Positions 46,200 through 57,923 of a stretch of 64,000 bases of DNA are shown in pieces. The stretch is taken from contig CM077671.1 in NCBI GenBank assembly GCA_039707655.1, positions 370,389,220 to 370,453,219 of the forward strand, written 5' to 3'. The notes under the pieces are model-generated. The model was not told where the DNA came from and made no database searches. It saw only the letters and a list, made by a program, of their open reading frames with translations. The stretch is from Elymus sibiricus (taxonomy: Eukaryota > Streptophyta > Magnoliopsida > Poales > Poaceae). The number at the start of each line of letters is the position of its first letter. Position 1 is the stretch's first letter. The translations under genes and the position numbers were made by a program.

Positions 46200-48949
46200 G
46201 CCGGCAGCAGAGAAGGCAGGCTATAGACTCCACCCCCCCACGGCTTGAAAAGCTCGCGCCTTTATTGCGGGAAGGAAGGAAAGGAAGGAAGGGAAAAAAT
46301 ATATGCGTTGGTGGTGCTCGGCCGCGGCGTCGCTATTTAATCAAATCAGTCTATCCTGTTGCCGGAGACGGGAAGAATGATCGGTGAGGCGAGGTGGCCG
46401 CTCGGCCTCCGCGGGCCCCGGGGCGCAGCGAGGGAGAGCGACGGGGCGGCGTCACTGAGCTGGAAGCTTCGGCTCCGTTGGACTGGACTGGACCGGACCG
46501 GCGCCTGGCTGTGCTGCCGTGGCCGCTTTTGATTTTCCGTTGGGAGGGAGGGATGGGGTTTGGCTGTTCGGGTTGGGTTGGGGGACCCGTGCGGTGCGGC
46601 GGGGTGATGTATGGGTTGAAAAGGTGGTGTCCACGAGGCCGATCTGATGACGGGGAGGGTGGTTGCCTGACGGATTTGGGTCCTGGGTTCACACCGGTTG
46701 GCCTTGGCCCTGCCCGACGTGTGTACTCAATTTCTATAAATTTTCATGATAACATATCTTTCGGTGTGAGCTACCCAAAAAAAAAAATTATCATGAACTA
46801 TTGTAGTGAATAGTGCATGTGCCAGAAATACACATTTTTTGTTGTGTGGCTAACACCTAAATGTCTATCATCACAAAAAATTACATAATCGTATCATAAC
46901 TCACTGTATACGTGTTCATTTTTTCAGGTTTTGTTTGAAACTTAAAATATGAATTTTCAATTTTTCAAAGGTCCGTGATCCATGGAGCCCGGGATCCCAA
47001 AGCGAACTCTGCCTCTTACTCGATTTTGGTTTTTGCGGTTTGAACCAAAAGTAGCTACCTTGACAAGCTAAAATTTAATCCAGGGTACTAATAGCACAAA
47101 GTTAATCTACGACATCAAAATTATCCCGATTGTTGGATCTATAGTTCATAACTAGGACTTAGCAAGAGACTCATGTAGGCGAATAAGCTCGTTTGCAACC
47201 TATGCATTGATGGGGTCCAAATGGAATATGAAGGTCGACAAATAATCCCCAAATCTTATCAGTAGAGTTTGTTTTCATACTAGACGATTGTGTCCAGAAT
47301 GTCCCTATCCTAAATTTACAAGGACGTCTGAGGAAAAACACAAGCCAGGCTAAATTGTAATATGGGGGTTAGTTGGGAGAGAGTAGTGAAAAACATCTTA
47401 AAGGTGGGAGTATAGAAATAAATAAATTATTTCAGTAATTTCTTTATTTCAAAATAGATGGTGAAGTAGAAAGATTCCAATCAAACTCGCTTAACTTTGA
47501 CTATCACATATAAAGATTAAAGAGTGGTGAAAATAACATTATTAATTAATCTTACGGAATAATTCCTTTTTAATATTTCCTAACCGAATCTTTGGAGCGT
47601 CCGACTCGTCATGTATTTCATAATAGAGGGAGTACATGACAAGCAGACCGACTTATCCAATGGAAAATGTTATTGATGTTTTGGTCTTCCCGCGAAAATC
47701 ATTTAATTCAATATTCTATTCACTTCATTAATCATTTGGACAAATATTAATACAATCTTACATTTTTTGTGGCGATGTTCCCAGTCTAAAATATCTCATA
47801 CGTGTTCACCACCCACTCAATATTTACTACTATCTCATATGATCAACCGGAAAAAGATAACCGAGCTAGAAAATGCACAATAAACAACGTAGTAAGCCAT
47901 TATAACCCACAACTGATTGATATATCAAACCTTATCATTACGGTGCCATAACTCATGCATTCATAATTGTGCATAGCATCTGCCTACCATTGATTTGAAG
48001 GACAATTATTATTATATTATAATATTTGAACCATAGCCTATAGATCTTCATCACTTTATATAAACTGTTTTTGGCCATTGCTCAGGTAGGCCTTAATTAT
48101 TGTTTGAACCACAAAATATGGAGTTTTATAATTGTATAACTAATAAATGATGACTGATAATCTGAATTTTAACCTCACGTGGTGAGCTAACATCACAGGA
48201 AAACTACCATAAAGCTCATGATGTAATGTCACGTGCGTGCGACACAAATGGTATATTAATGCAGATGGTATTTCTCGAAATGTCATAGTAATCATCTGCC
48301 CTAAAACCAGTTGTGATTAAAGATGTATACCGCACAAGTGATATATCATTTGGCAATATATTTGTGGTGGTTTCAGAATATTATTATTTGCCACAGTGCA
48401 ATATTAGTGTATGTAAACAAACACAGAAAACATCAAACATTTTCAACACACCAAAGATGAAGCCCTCACATTTGCGAGGGCCCATTATGCTAGATTTTTT
48501 AAATACGTTATGAGGGCAATATTCTTTTGACGTGTGAAATTCGAAGTTTATGCACAAATTCATTTATAAGGTGTGAAAAGACAAATTCAAGAACGAATAG
48601 CGAGGTTTACTGTTCAACACTATACATTGTCGAATCTTTTTACACCCGTCACTGATTTTTTTTTTTTGAACTTGGAGATTTACATGTTTATAGGAAGCCA
48701 TTGGTTCAACATTTACAGTATAATAATTTCTGAGTTGTCTTTTCAAAAATTCAAAAAACATACCGTCCACATGGTTTTCATCAGTTTTCACCGTAACTTG
48801 GTTTTCGCCACATATTCTCTCCTTGCTCCGGTGAAAAAGAAAAGGCAGAGATGATGATGATGTGTACGATTGGAGGAGTGGAGGAGGTGACGGGATCTTG
48901 ACCAGAGAACCACCTTTTATTTTGAAAAGATTGATTTCATTAACTCATA
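46200..48949. other. Protease promoter and AT-rich gene-poor DNA
   Basis: 46200-46350 is the protease 5' region; a purine-rich GGAAGGAAGGAAAGGAAGGA tract lies near 46271. 46380-46720 is GC-rich with no recognised gene. From 46740 on the DNA is AT-rich, without coding sequence. A lone CATAATAGAGGGAGTAC at about 47621 may be the end of a worn Stowaway element. Confidence 0.45.
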
Positions 48950-49042
48950 CTCACACTGTCCGAAAATAAGTGTCTTAATTATACTAATTTTAGTATAAAG
49001 TTATACTAAGCTAAAGTTGGACTAATTTTAGGACAGAGTGAG
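48950..49042. mobile_element. Degenerate small Stowaway MITE (Athos-like)
   Basis: Flanked by TA. The left CTCACACTGTCCGAAAATAA and right TTTTAGGACAGAGTGAG are diverged inverted ends, with GTATAAAGTTATACTAAG in the middle, like the about 80-bp Athos-type consensus as I remember it. Confidence 0.65.
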
Positions 49043-49150
49043 TAGTAACAATGAAATAGTATAAAAATATACAAACACACAATGAGTATATACACCCGGC
49101 CTGCCTTGCGTGTTCAACGGCCGTGCCACCTACGTTCGATCGTGAAAACC

Positions 49151-49433
49151 GCTGATACGAGGGACTGTGGTATCCCCAGCCCACCAGGGTTCAAGTCCTG
49201 ATGCTCGCATTTATTCCTGGATTTATTTCAGGATTTCCGGTGATGCGCATTCAGTGGAAAGAGACGTTCCCGTCGATGACGAGGCGCCTACGGTGACTTA
49301 GTAAATCTCAAGATGATATGCCGGCTCAGTCTCTCGGAGATGCTCATAGGGGTAGGGTGTGCGTGTGTGCGTTCATAGGGATGAGTGTATGCGCGTGTAT
49401 ATGAGCGCTTGCGTCTGTACTGTGTTAAAAAAA
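49151..49433 (+). mobile_element. Au SINE, near full length
   Basis: Starts near CTGATACGAGGGACTGTGG, with a pol III B-box-like GGTTCAAGTCC (49188-49198). Then come ATTTATTTCAGGATTTCCGG, ATGATATGCCGGCTCAGTC, GTGTGCGTGTGTGCGTTCAT and the end CTGTACTGTGTT followed by seven A. It is the most complete of three copies in the window. Au SINE is a tRNA-type SINE found widely in grasses and first described from Aegilops umbellulata. Confidence 0.88.
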
Positions 49434-49591
49434 GATATGGCAGCGCCCGTCGGCCACACGGCACGACACGCGTGCCCGCGGACGAGACACGACGGACGGA
49501 CAGCCAGCGCTAGTTACAACGTCATCAGACACCTGCCACAGTCAGTCTCAGATCCTCGGAGGCGACGGCAAAAAGAAAATACTTTGTAGTA

Positions 49592-49829
49592 CTCCCTCCA
49601 TTCCACAATATAGTGCGTCCTCGTTTTTCGTGATCTAATTTTGACCATAAATTTAGCCAACAAGACCGACTATGGACGGAGCAAAAATTATACCACGGCA
49701 TTCGTATCGAAAATACGAATTCAGTGGTATAATTTTTTGCTTCCGACGCAATCAGTCTCGTTGGTTAAATATATGGTCAAACTTAAATCTCGGGAAGCAC
49801 GGACGCACTACATTATGGAATGGAGGGAG
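49592..49829. mobile_element. Stowaway-type MITE with CTCCCTCCATTCC ends
   Basis: 238 bp flanked by TA. The left CTCCCTCCATTCCACAATAT and right ACATTATGGAATGGAGGGAG are inverted. The centre GTATCGAAAATACGAATTC is also self-complementary, so the element forms a long hairpin. Confidence 0.88.
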
Positions 49830-49831
49830 TA

Positions 49832-50575
49832 TACTTTTATATTTCATTATTACTACTGCTCGAACGAGGCGCGGCCACGGTCAGTCTCAGATCCTCGTCA
49901 CCTACCACGGTCAGTCTCTGATCCTCGGAGGCGCCGCTGCTCGAACGAGCTGGACGAGGACACGCCCAGAGGCTGTCAGTTTTGGCTTAGTGTTCGTCCA
50001 GTTTAGCGCGCGGCGGTGCATGCCGTCCAGTTCTGGTTCTGACTTAGCTCTTTATGTGCGTTGCTGTGAGGATCCTCGCCCAGTTCTGCGCACGGAGGCA
50101 AGGATGACCGGATCTGGTTTTGGCTCGTCCAGGGCCTGCGTGCGGTGGGGCAGTCCAGCCAGGTTGACTCGTGTTCGTCGAGTTCATGCGTGCGGCGGTG
50201 ACAAGTCCATTATTGATAGTGTGTGCATGGTCTTTTTCTGCCCGATGGCGCTGGTAGGCCTCGGATCCAGGATTGTTGGTGGAAGGCTCGGCTTTGGATG
50301 AAAATCCTGCATTGACCTAGTCAGTGCCGACGGTAACGACGTCTTCGGATGTCGTCTTCCTCCTTGGAGGTACCGTCGTGGGTCTTGTTTTTGCTCTTCG
50401 TACCTCATGGCATGTGGTCTTCGGATGAAAACCTAAGATTTGGCTATCCCAGAAAGGGTGAAGATGTTGTATTCCGCATTAGTTCCTCCTTGGAGGCGTC
50501 AACTTGGAGACCCGACAATGGTTTCCGATGGTGTGCATGGTTGTTGGTGGAGCTTGGGTTGATGGTGGTGCCGCC
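49832..50575. other. Unclassified repeat-like DNA
   Basis: The phrase CACGGTCAGTCTCAGATCCTCG occurs at 49537 (one base different), 49876 and 49907, so the MITE sits in a small tandem array. 50280-50575 (GATGAAAATCC...GAGCTTGGGTTGATGGTGGTG) looks like a retroelement end, but no domain shows which. Confidence 0.4.
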
Positions 50576-52167
50576 TGTTGACACACGAACACGTCACGTG
50601 TACCCTTGACGCCGGGGGTGATGCACCGCAGCTCATGTCGAAGGAGATCCGACCGACAGCGCGATACGCAAGACAGTCGGCGGATGCTTTTGCAGACCCG
50701 AAACCCCGGACGCCCGGGAGGGACCCCGTCAGGGAGTGCGGCGACTATGGGCTGCCCTAGGTCGATTCGCTCGCCCCTAGAGCCTCGGGATTCGCAGCTC
50801 TCAAACTCGAAGAACAGCAAAGAACGAGAGAGAAAAACGATGGAGAGACAAAACGTAGATGGAAAAAGTGGTATAGATTTATTTGTTTGATTGTGTGTTT
50901 TTTCAATCGGCCGTCACCTCCAATATATATAAGAGGCGGCTGGACTTCCCGTACAAGCAAAGGATTCATCTAGGTTTTCCTTACAACGTCTTAGAGTCCT
51001 AGTTCTAGTTAAACTCGGATTCAGCCCGAATCTGGCCCAAACTTCTGTCTTGCTCCTTGCGCGGGCCGCAGAATTTGCATATGACCATCGATAGAGATGA
51101 TATTTATATCAAAATCAATCGTTTCGACGAGACGAACAATTCTTCTGTTGATCACTTTTCCAATCGAAGCCATCTTGAACACTTTACGGGGCCATCTTCA
51201 ACTTCTAGTCGGACTCGGTCTTGCAGCTGACTAGACTATTCGAATCTTGTATCGTTTCTGCAGGTTGCATACTATCTCAGATGATGATGACTGCAAAATC
51301 AAAGTTGACCGTTTCAATGATACGCATAACTTTCGTGTTGAACACTTTTCCACCCGAAAGCATCTAGATAACCTTTTCGGCCAATCTTCAGCTTCTGACT
51401 CGATCTGCCAATAACACCCGGATTTGAATCTCTTCAGTCGGATATTAGGATCCTTCACTCGGATTGTATGGCCATATTGCTTCACTCGGAAACAAGTTTT
51501 CATTTGGATAATAAACTTTTCACTCGGCCGACAGCTTCTCACTCGGTTGTCAGCTTTTCACTCGGCCAACAACTTTCACTCGGCCGGTAAACTTTTCACT
51601 CGGATTTCCCAACTGAAACTTCAGCCTGATCTTGTTTTGCCTCTCCAGGTCGCATACAACCTCGGATTGAGATGACTTATATATCAAAATCGATCGGCTC
51701 GGTGACGCGAAACTTTTTCATGTTGTAAGTTTTTCCATTCGAGGCCGTCTTGAGGGCCGAATAGCTTACGCAACCCATCAGACATCACCTCGGTGAGTGT
51801 CTGATCCCTCGCGTCAGTTTCTGCCTCCTGGTAGGGCTGCACTCCGATGGCTCTAACTTTTGCATACGAACTCGGATTAAGATGATTTTGATATCAAAAT
51901 CGATCGTTTCGACGAGACAAAGACAACCCGTGCAGAATATGTTCTCATATGAGGTCGTCTTGGGAGCTTAATCGGCCGAATAGCACTCGGGAGGTTAAAT
52001 TCTGACACTTCGAGTGTAATTTCGTCCCTTAGGATGAGGTTGGAAAGCGATGAACTAAACATGAAAGCCATTTCATTTGGTGATGTAAAACTTTTTCACG
52101 TTGAACACCTTTTCATTTGAGGCCATCCTAATTGCATTTTGCATCGTGCCAAAATCAGGTGTCAACA
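50576..52167 (-). repeat. LTR of a truncated Ty3/gypsy element (3' LTR, minus strand)
   Basis: 1592 bp with perfect 9-bp inverted ends, TGTTGACAC and GTGTCAACA. On the minus strand it is preceded by a CAGGGGGGCATG polypurine tract (52168-52180). It carries a cluster of CACTCGG motifs (51450-51610). Confidence 0.85.
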
Positions 52168-52337
52168 CATGCCCCCCTGTTTTTCGGCAAAACTTGTATG
52201 CCGAAAAATAATCTGCAATGTATTTGTTCTGAGAACGATGTAAACACTCCATTGGCTATTTGTATTTCTTAGGGCGATAATTATGTATCGGCTATTTTTA
52301 TGCTAAGGGCGATAACAGTATATCGGCCATTGCCTAC

Positions 52338-53389
52338 TTAGGCTTCTTGCCACACACTCGGGTGGTATTTTTTCAAATATTTGCCATTGAGAGCCCGGGG
52401 TAACATTGTCCCTTGAATTGATTCCACCAGATATGAGTTTCCAGGAACTACTCTTGCAATCTTAAAAGGACCTTCCCAGTTTGGAGACCACTTCCCGAAT
52501 TTTCTATCTCTTGAACAATCGGCAGGATCACTTTCCATACGAGATCGCCAACTTGAAAATTCTTCAACTTGACCTTTTTATTATAAGCTCTTGCTACTCT
52601 TAACTTGTCTCTTTCTATGGCCTTTAAAGCAGCCAAACGTTTATCGGCAACTTCATCAATATTGTCCATCATTAAGTTATAAAAGTCCACGGCCGATAAA
52701 TCATTTTGTTTGGCTATTCTCAAAGCACTCAAATTCACTTCCACTGGTAAAACGACCTCCTGGCCATATACTAGCTCATAAGGGGTTACCTTTGTAGCAC
52801 CGTGCTTTGAGATTCTATGCGCCCACAAAGCTTCAGACAACAGCTCATGCCATTTCCTTGGATTATCCTCAATCTTCTTCTTGATGAGCTTGATTATTAT
52901 TTTATTGCTAGACTCAGCTTGTCCATTAGCTTGGGCATAATACGGAGAGGAATTGAGCAACTTTATCTTATAAGATTCGGCTAATTCTCTAACTTGATGT
53001 GACATGAAAGATGAACCTTGATCTGTAGTTAATGTTTGAGGAATACAGAATCTATGAATAATGTGCTCGGTTATGAATTGAATTACCTCCGTATGTGTCA
53101 TGTTCTTGAGAGGTACTGCTTCAGACCATTTAGTGAAATAATCTGTTGCCACCAACACGAACCGATGCCCCTTTGAGGAAGATGGATGAATTTCTCCAAT
53201 GAAGTCTAAACCCCACCCCCTAAAAGGCCACGGTTTGATAATAGGATGTAACATGGCAGCAGGAGCCAATTGAATATCACCAAACTTTTGACAAGCTTCA
53301 CATCCTTTATAATATCTGAAGCAATCATTAATCATCGTCGGCCAATAAAACCCAGCACGTCGCAACAACCACTTCATCTTGGGAGCCGA
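52338..53389 (-). pseudogene. Ty3/gypsy integrase fragment
   Basis: On the minus strand: zinc-finger tail CEACQKFGD, core motifs WGLDFIGEI, LTTDQGSSFMSHQV and NGQAESSNKIIIKLIKKK (the D, D and E residues), then a C-terminal domain GPFKIARVVPGNSYLVE (about 52430-52480). A frameshift lies near 52500-52540. The fragment starts inside the zinc-finger region because another element interrupts it at 53390. Reverse transcriptase and gag are not in the window next to it. Confidence 0.85.
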
Positions 53390-56300
53390 TGTGACTCCCC
53401 CATTCTCGTCCGTACGCTAATCAAACACGCAATGCGTACGACCAAGATTAGGGACTCACTGATTGATATCACAACACAACACTAGACACAAATTAAAGTC
53501 ATACAACTTCATATTACAAGCCAGGGGCCTCGAGGACTCGAATACAAAGCTCGACAAACACGAGTCAGCGGAAACAAATATATCTGAGTACAGACATAAT
53601 TTAGACAAGTTTTGCCTTAAGAAGGCTAGCACAAACATAAGCACGGATCGAAAGAGGCGAGGCCTCCTACCTGGGAACCTCCTAACTACTCTTGAGCGTC
53701 GGCGTTCTCCACGTAGCAGTAAGCTCCAACGGTGGTGTAGTAGTCGTCTCCGGCGTACTCCATCTCCTGGGCTCCATCGTCTGAACGCAGAATCGTATCG
53801 AAGGGGAAAGAGAATGCAAAGCAGCGGTGAGTACTCATCCAAAGTACTCGCAAGACTGACATCAGAACTATACTAAGTATGCATCATTTCCAAGGGAATG
53901 GGGTATATCTGGACTGACTGCAGAAAGCAAGAATAGGGAGAAGCCTAGTCCTATCGAAGACTAGCATCTTCAACATCTTGCAGCATTAGAAGAGTGCAGA
54001 TTGGTATCTCACATGTAGTCATATTATAGCAATTTTATTAAGTAACCACGCCCAGAGATTCTTCCCCGACTCCCTGCGAGGAAGCAATCCCGGAGCCACA
54101 ATTCATTTCAATTTAAAGTCACAATTATAGTTGTATAAGGTCAAGGTACAACTCCAAGTCGTCCTATTACCGTGGACACGGCTATTCGAATAGATTAATC
54201 ATCCCTGCAGGGGTGCACCACATATTCCCCAACACGCCTGAATCACCTCCGGCCGGACACACTTTCCTGGGTCATGCCCGGCCTCGGGATATCAGCACGT
54301 CGTCACCCCACCTAGGCTCAACGAAGAGGCCAGCCCGCCGGTCTAATTCCTAAGCGCGCAGGTTCGTGGGCCCACTTGCCCTTACACTCCTGCACGATGC
54401 GAACGCGGCCGGAAACAGACCTAGTGCACTCCAGTCCAAGAGCTGCACCGTCCAGTCCAATCCGTCGCGTGCCGTTCCATTGCTGACGTCCGAAGAGCTT
54501 CGGCTGATACAACGACGCTGAGTGCCCATAACTTCCCCACGTGAAGGTTAGTGCGTATTAAGGCCAACGACCTAACTCAGATCAAGTACCCAACCCATTA
54601 GCATTTTATTAATGCGGGACAAGCGCGACCCATAAAGTGCGGTCTCGTCACCCCGTCTCGAGGATGTGTGGCAAAGGCCTCTCTCGCCAGTCCACGCCTC
54701 ATCATCACCAAACCGTGGGTACCCCTCAGGGCCGACCCATCACCAACATGTTTCCGTAACCAGGTCATCGTAACTGTGTGTATAAATCATCAAGGCGGGA
54801 ACTGAGGAATCACCCTCAATGGTCCCCGCTCGATGTAATCGTCAAGGTGGACTTAGAGGAATCACCCTCGAGGGTCCCACACTTGAGGGGTTGTACGACA
54901 GAGTCATCGTCGGGAGTGGTGAAGGAGGAATCACCCTCGATAACCACAACCGACTAGCTGCACCACAGAGCTAGCATCATGAGTACTTCACGAGGTGTCA
55001 CCCTCAGTACTCGATAGTAGCGCTGCAGAGTCGTACAACTAAGGGGAGTGCGGTGATGTGAGGGGCCTGGCTTGTCGGTCGGTTGACCGAGTCTTCGGGT
55101 CATCGAGTCATCAATGAAGAAGCAGGGGCAACTGGGACTAAGGGGTCACTGGGGGTTTCATTGATCAACCTATACTAAACAGTTGATATGTTTGCAGGTT
55201 TAGTACCAGTTTATCAAAAGCAGGCTATGCATCAAAAATAGGAGCTAGCTAGTACAGTAGCAAAATCTAATGCAAGCAAGAGGGAGAAAGAATAGGTGAT
55301 ATCGGAATGATCAAGGGGGTTTTGCTTGCCTTGCTACTCTGCGGCAAAGGCCTGATCGTCAACGATGTAGTCGTACCCGGCAGCATCGTCAGTCTCGGGG
55401 TCTACCGGTAAGAGGAGGCGGGAGAAACAATAAATACAAAGCACAGATGCAACACAATGCATGACATGGCAATATGCAGAGCTAGGCATGCACTAACACA
55501 GTACTACACGTTGCAGACGGAGCGTGAGAATATCTGACGATATTTCCCGGGTCTTTGGATTTATCGGACAGACGATCCGGAGAGGAAAGTTCCATGTTCA
55601 TCATGCTAGGAGCACGTGATAAATGGATGGATGGCATATTTGGATTCGTGGGATTTTTCTGATCAACTTTCATGTATAAAGTTTTTTCATCTGAGCTACA
55701 GATTATTTTCTATGATTTTTCAAAGTTTTAAACATTTTCTGGAATTATTCTATTTATTTAATCCAACATTATCCAGAACAGTACAGAGTGACGTCGGCAT
55801 GAGGTCATTATTGCATCAGCAGTCAATAGTGGGGCTGACCAGGTCAAACCTGACCTGTGGGACCCACCTGTCATTGACACAGCTCTATTTCAGGTTTTTA
55901 ATTAAACTAAACAGAGTTAATTAGTGAGTGGGGCCCATCTATCAGTGAGGGATTAGTGCTAATTAATTATTTTCAATTAACCTAATTAATAATTAGTTAG
56001 CTGACAGGGGTGGCCCACCTGTCATAGACACAGGGGTGAGGGGCCCCACCAGTCAGTGACTGGGCTGCCTAGTCAGCCAGTTGACCGTGGTCAACTGGTC
56101 AACAGGGGGCCTGGGGACCCACTGGCAGTGACCCAGGGGGGTGGCCCCAGTCAGCCAGGTCAGCGGCGGCGCCGTCCGGCCACCGGAGTTGCTCCGGCGA
56201 GCAACCGAGACGGCGGAGCGGCTCGAAAATGGCGCACAGGGCACCAAATCGAGCGCCGTTGATGGCGTTCGAAAGCTGGAGGAGCCGCCGATCCATTCCG

Positions 56301-56884
56301 GGCATCGGGGCGAGCAACGGCGGGCCGTAGCGAGCGCTACGTCGCCGGCGGCGGAGCAAAGCTTCGGCCGGTGATGCGGCACGGTTTCGGGCGAGCTAAC
56401 GGCACTACGAGGGCCTACGCGAGGAGTGGAGTCGAACGGTGGCGGCGGTTGGACCAAATGGTCACCGGAGAGGCGCCGGCGACGAGCCCAGGCGGCGGGG
56501 TGTTCGGGCTCCGGTGAAATCCAGTGCTACGAGCTCGGGTTCGTCACGGGGAAGAAGGGAGAAGGAAGCAGGAGCTCACAGCGGGGTGTAGCCGATCAAA
56601 GCGGGCTCGGGGGAGGCCTGAAGCAGCCGGAATCGACGACGGCGAGTGGCGGCGATCCGAGGAAGAAGACGAGCATGGACGGCGTTGCAGGGGCTCCGGG
56701 GGCCGTTCTTGCGGTCGGAGAGGACGGGGCGGTCGTGGCGGAGCTCGTAGGCGCGACGGCGAGGCGCGGGAGGGCGTGTGGCCGCGGGTTCTACGGCGGC
56801 GGCGCCATGGCAGCGCTCGAGGGAGTTGGGAGCGAGCGATGCAGGGGGAGAGAGGAGGAGCCAGGGCATCCAAAGGGGTGTCGG
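53390..56884 (+). mobile_element. Long LTR-like block interrupting the gypsy integrase
   Basis: From TGTGACTCCCCCATTC at 53390 the sequence changes from integrase to non-coding repeat up to 56884, where a Fatima-type LTR starts. It contains repeated GAGGAATCACCCTC phrases (54805-54950), an AT-rich stretch (55650-56000) and a GC-rich end (56090-56880). It resembles the very long LTRs of some Triticeae gypsy families, but I see no domain and no second LTR. The continuation would lie beyond the Fatima-type element, outside the window. Confidence 0.55.
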
Positions 56885-57352
56885 TGTCAAAACCGGCGGA
56901 TCTCGGGTAGGGGGTCCCGAACTATGATGCTTGGATCGATGGTAACAGGAGACGAAGGGGACAAGGTTTTACCCAGGTTCGGGCCCTCCTATGGAGGTAA
57001 TACCCTACGTCCTGCTTGATTATATTGATGGTATAGAGATTACAGAGTGATCTACCACGAGATCGTATGACTAAAACCCTAGATGAGTTCTTTCTCTTGG
57101 CCTATGACCTAAAACCCTTCGGCTTATATAGACGCCGAGGGTACCTAGGGTTTACACATGGTCGGTTACACGTCGAGGGGATAAAACATGCCTATTCTAC
57201 TTTAAACGTGGAGAACACGCCCTACTTCTAGAAACTTCCTTGCTGGAGTCTGGTCCTCCGAGTAACCCAGTGTCCGGCGAACGGCCCACCTAGTCCGGCC
57301 CATATGAGATTTGGCCGGCTTCCCGAGGACCCCCTAGTCCAGGACTCCCTCA
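56885..57352 (-). repeat. 3' LTR of the Fatima-type element
   Basis: 468 bp. On the minus strand it begins TGAGGGAGTCCTGGACTAGG and ends GATCCGCCGGTTTTGACA, ends I recognise from wheat Fatima elements. A polypurine-like GTTCGGGGGCTAC (57353-57365) precedes it. Confidence 0.85.
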
Positions 57353-57923
57353 GTAGCCCCCGAACTAGCCTGCAACGCCAAGGGTCCAAGCTCCAGCTGC
57401 TTCAAATGATCAGAGTCTTCGGCTTGCGAGGCGAGTTCCTTTCTCCGGATAGTAATCGGCAGTTCCTTTAGTCCGGCTTCCATCGACGCGTAGTTTTCCC
57501 GATCATAGGTCATCCGAACATCATGTGTAACCCGGCCGATAAGGCCAAATGTCAGGGAGCCAATAGCGCTCTTCTGACAACCTTTCAGACGAAAGGCCGC
57601 GGCTCATCATGACCGCTGAGCCAGTTGTACAGACTCATTTAGCGGCTCGAGGCCGTATTTATCGGCATGGTCCATCAATACACAGATCGTGCTCCGTTCC
57701 ATACGGGACATGCTTAATCATGCGCGTGTAATGCCGCGCACGCCTCGGGAAGTGGAGAGATTCACGGCGTGGTGGAGGGAGGCTAACCGGTAGCGGCCTT
57801 AATAAAAAGGGAAAAACCCCAAGGCTTATCCACATTCCTCCCTTCGCATCCTCGCCTCCCTAGACTCCCGAGCTCACAGAGCTCAGATCTAGGTTTCACA
57901 TTCCTCTCCCTCCGAGGTCAGCC
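57353..57923. other. Non-coding segment between LTR and the antisense gene
   Basis: Contains the polypurine tract at its left edge and, towards 57800-57923, what should be the promoter and 5' untranslated region of the plus-strand gene. No coding sequence seen. Confidence 0.5.

Noticed and set aside
47440..47640. Possible MITE ending in AGAGGGAGTAC
   Set aside because: Only one end is visible; I could not find a matching inverted left end.
53456..53876. Open frames of 128-137 codons at the start of the long LTR-like block
   Set aside because: They overlap on opposite strands, lack any domain and sit in sequence that looks like LTR.
56426..57019. 197-codon plus-strand frame as a host gene
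   Set aside because: Gly/Arg-rich translation typical of GC-rich LTR DNA; it crosses the Fatima-type LTR border.
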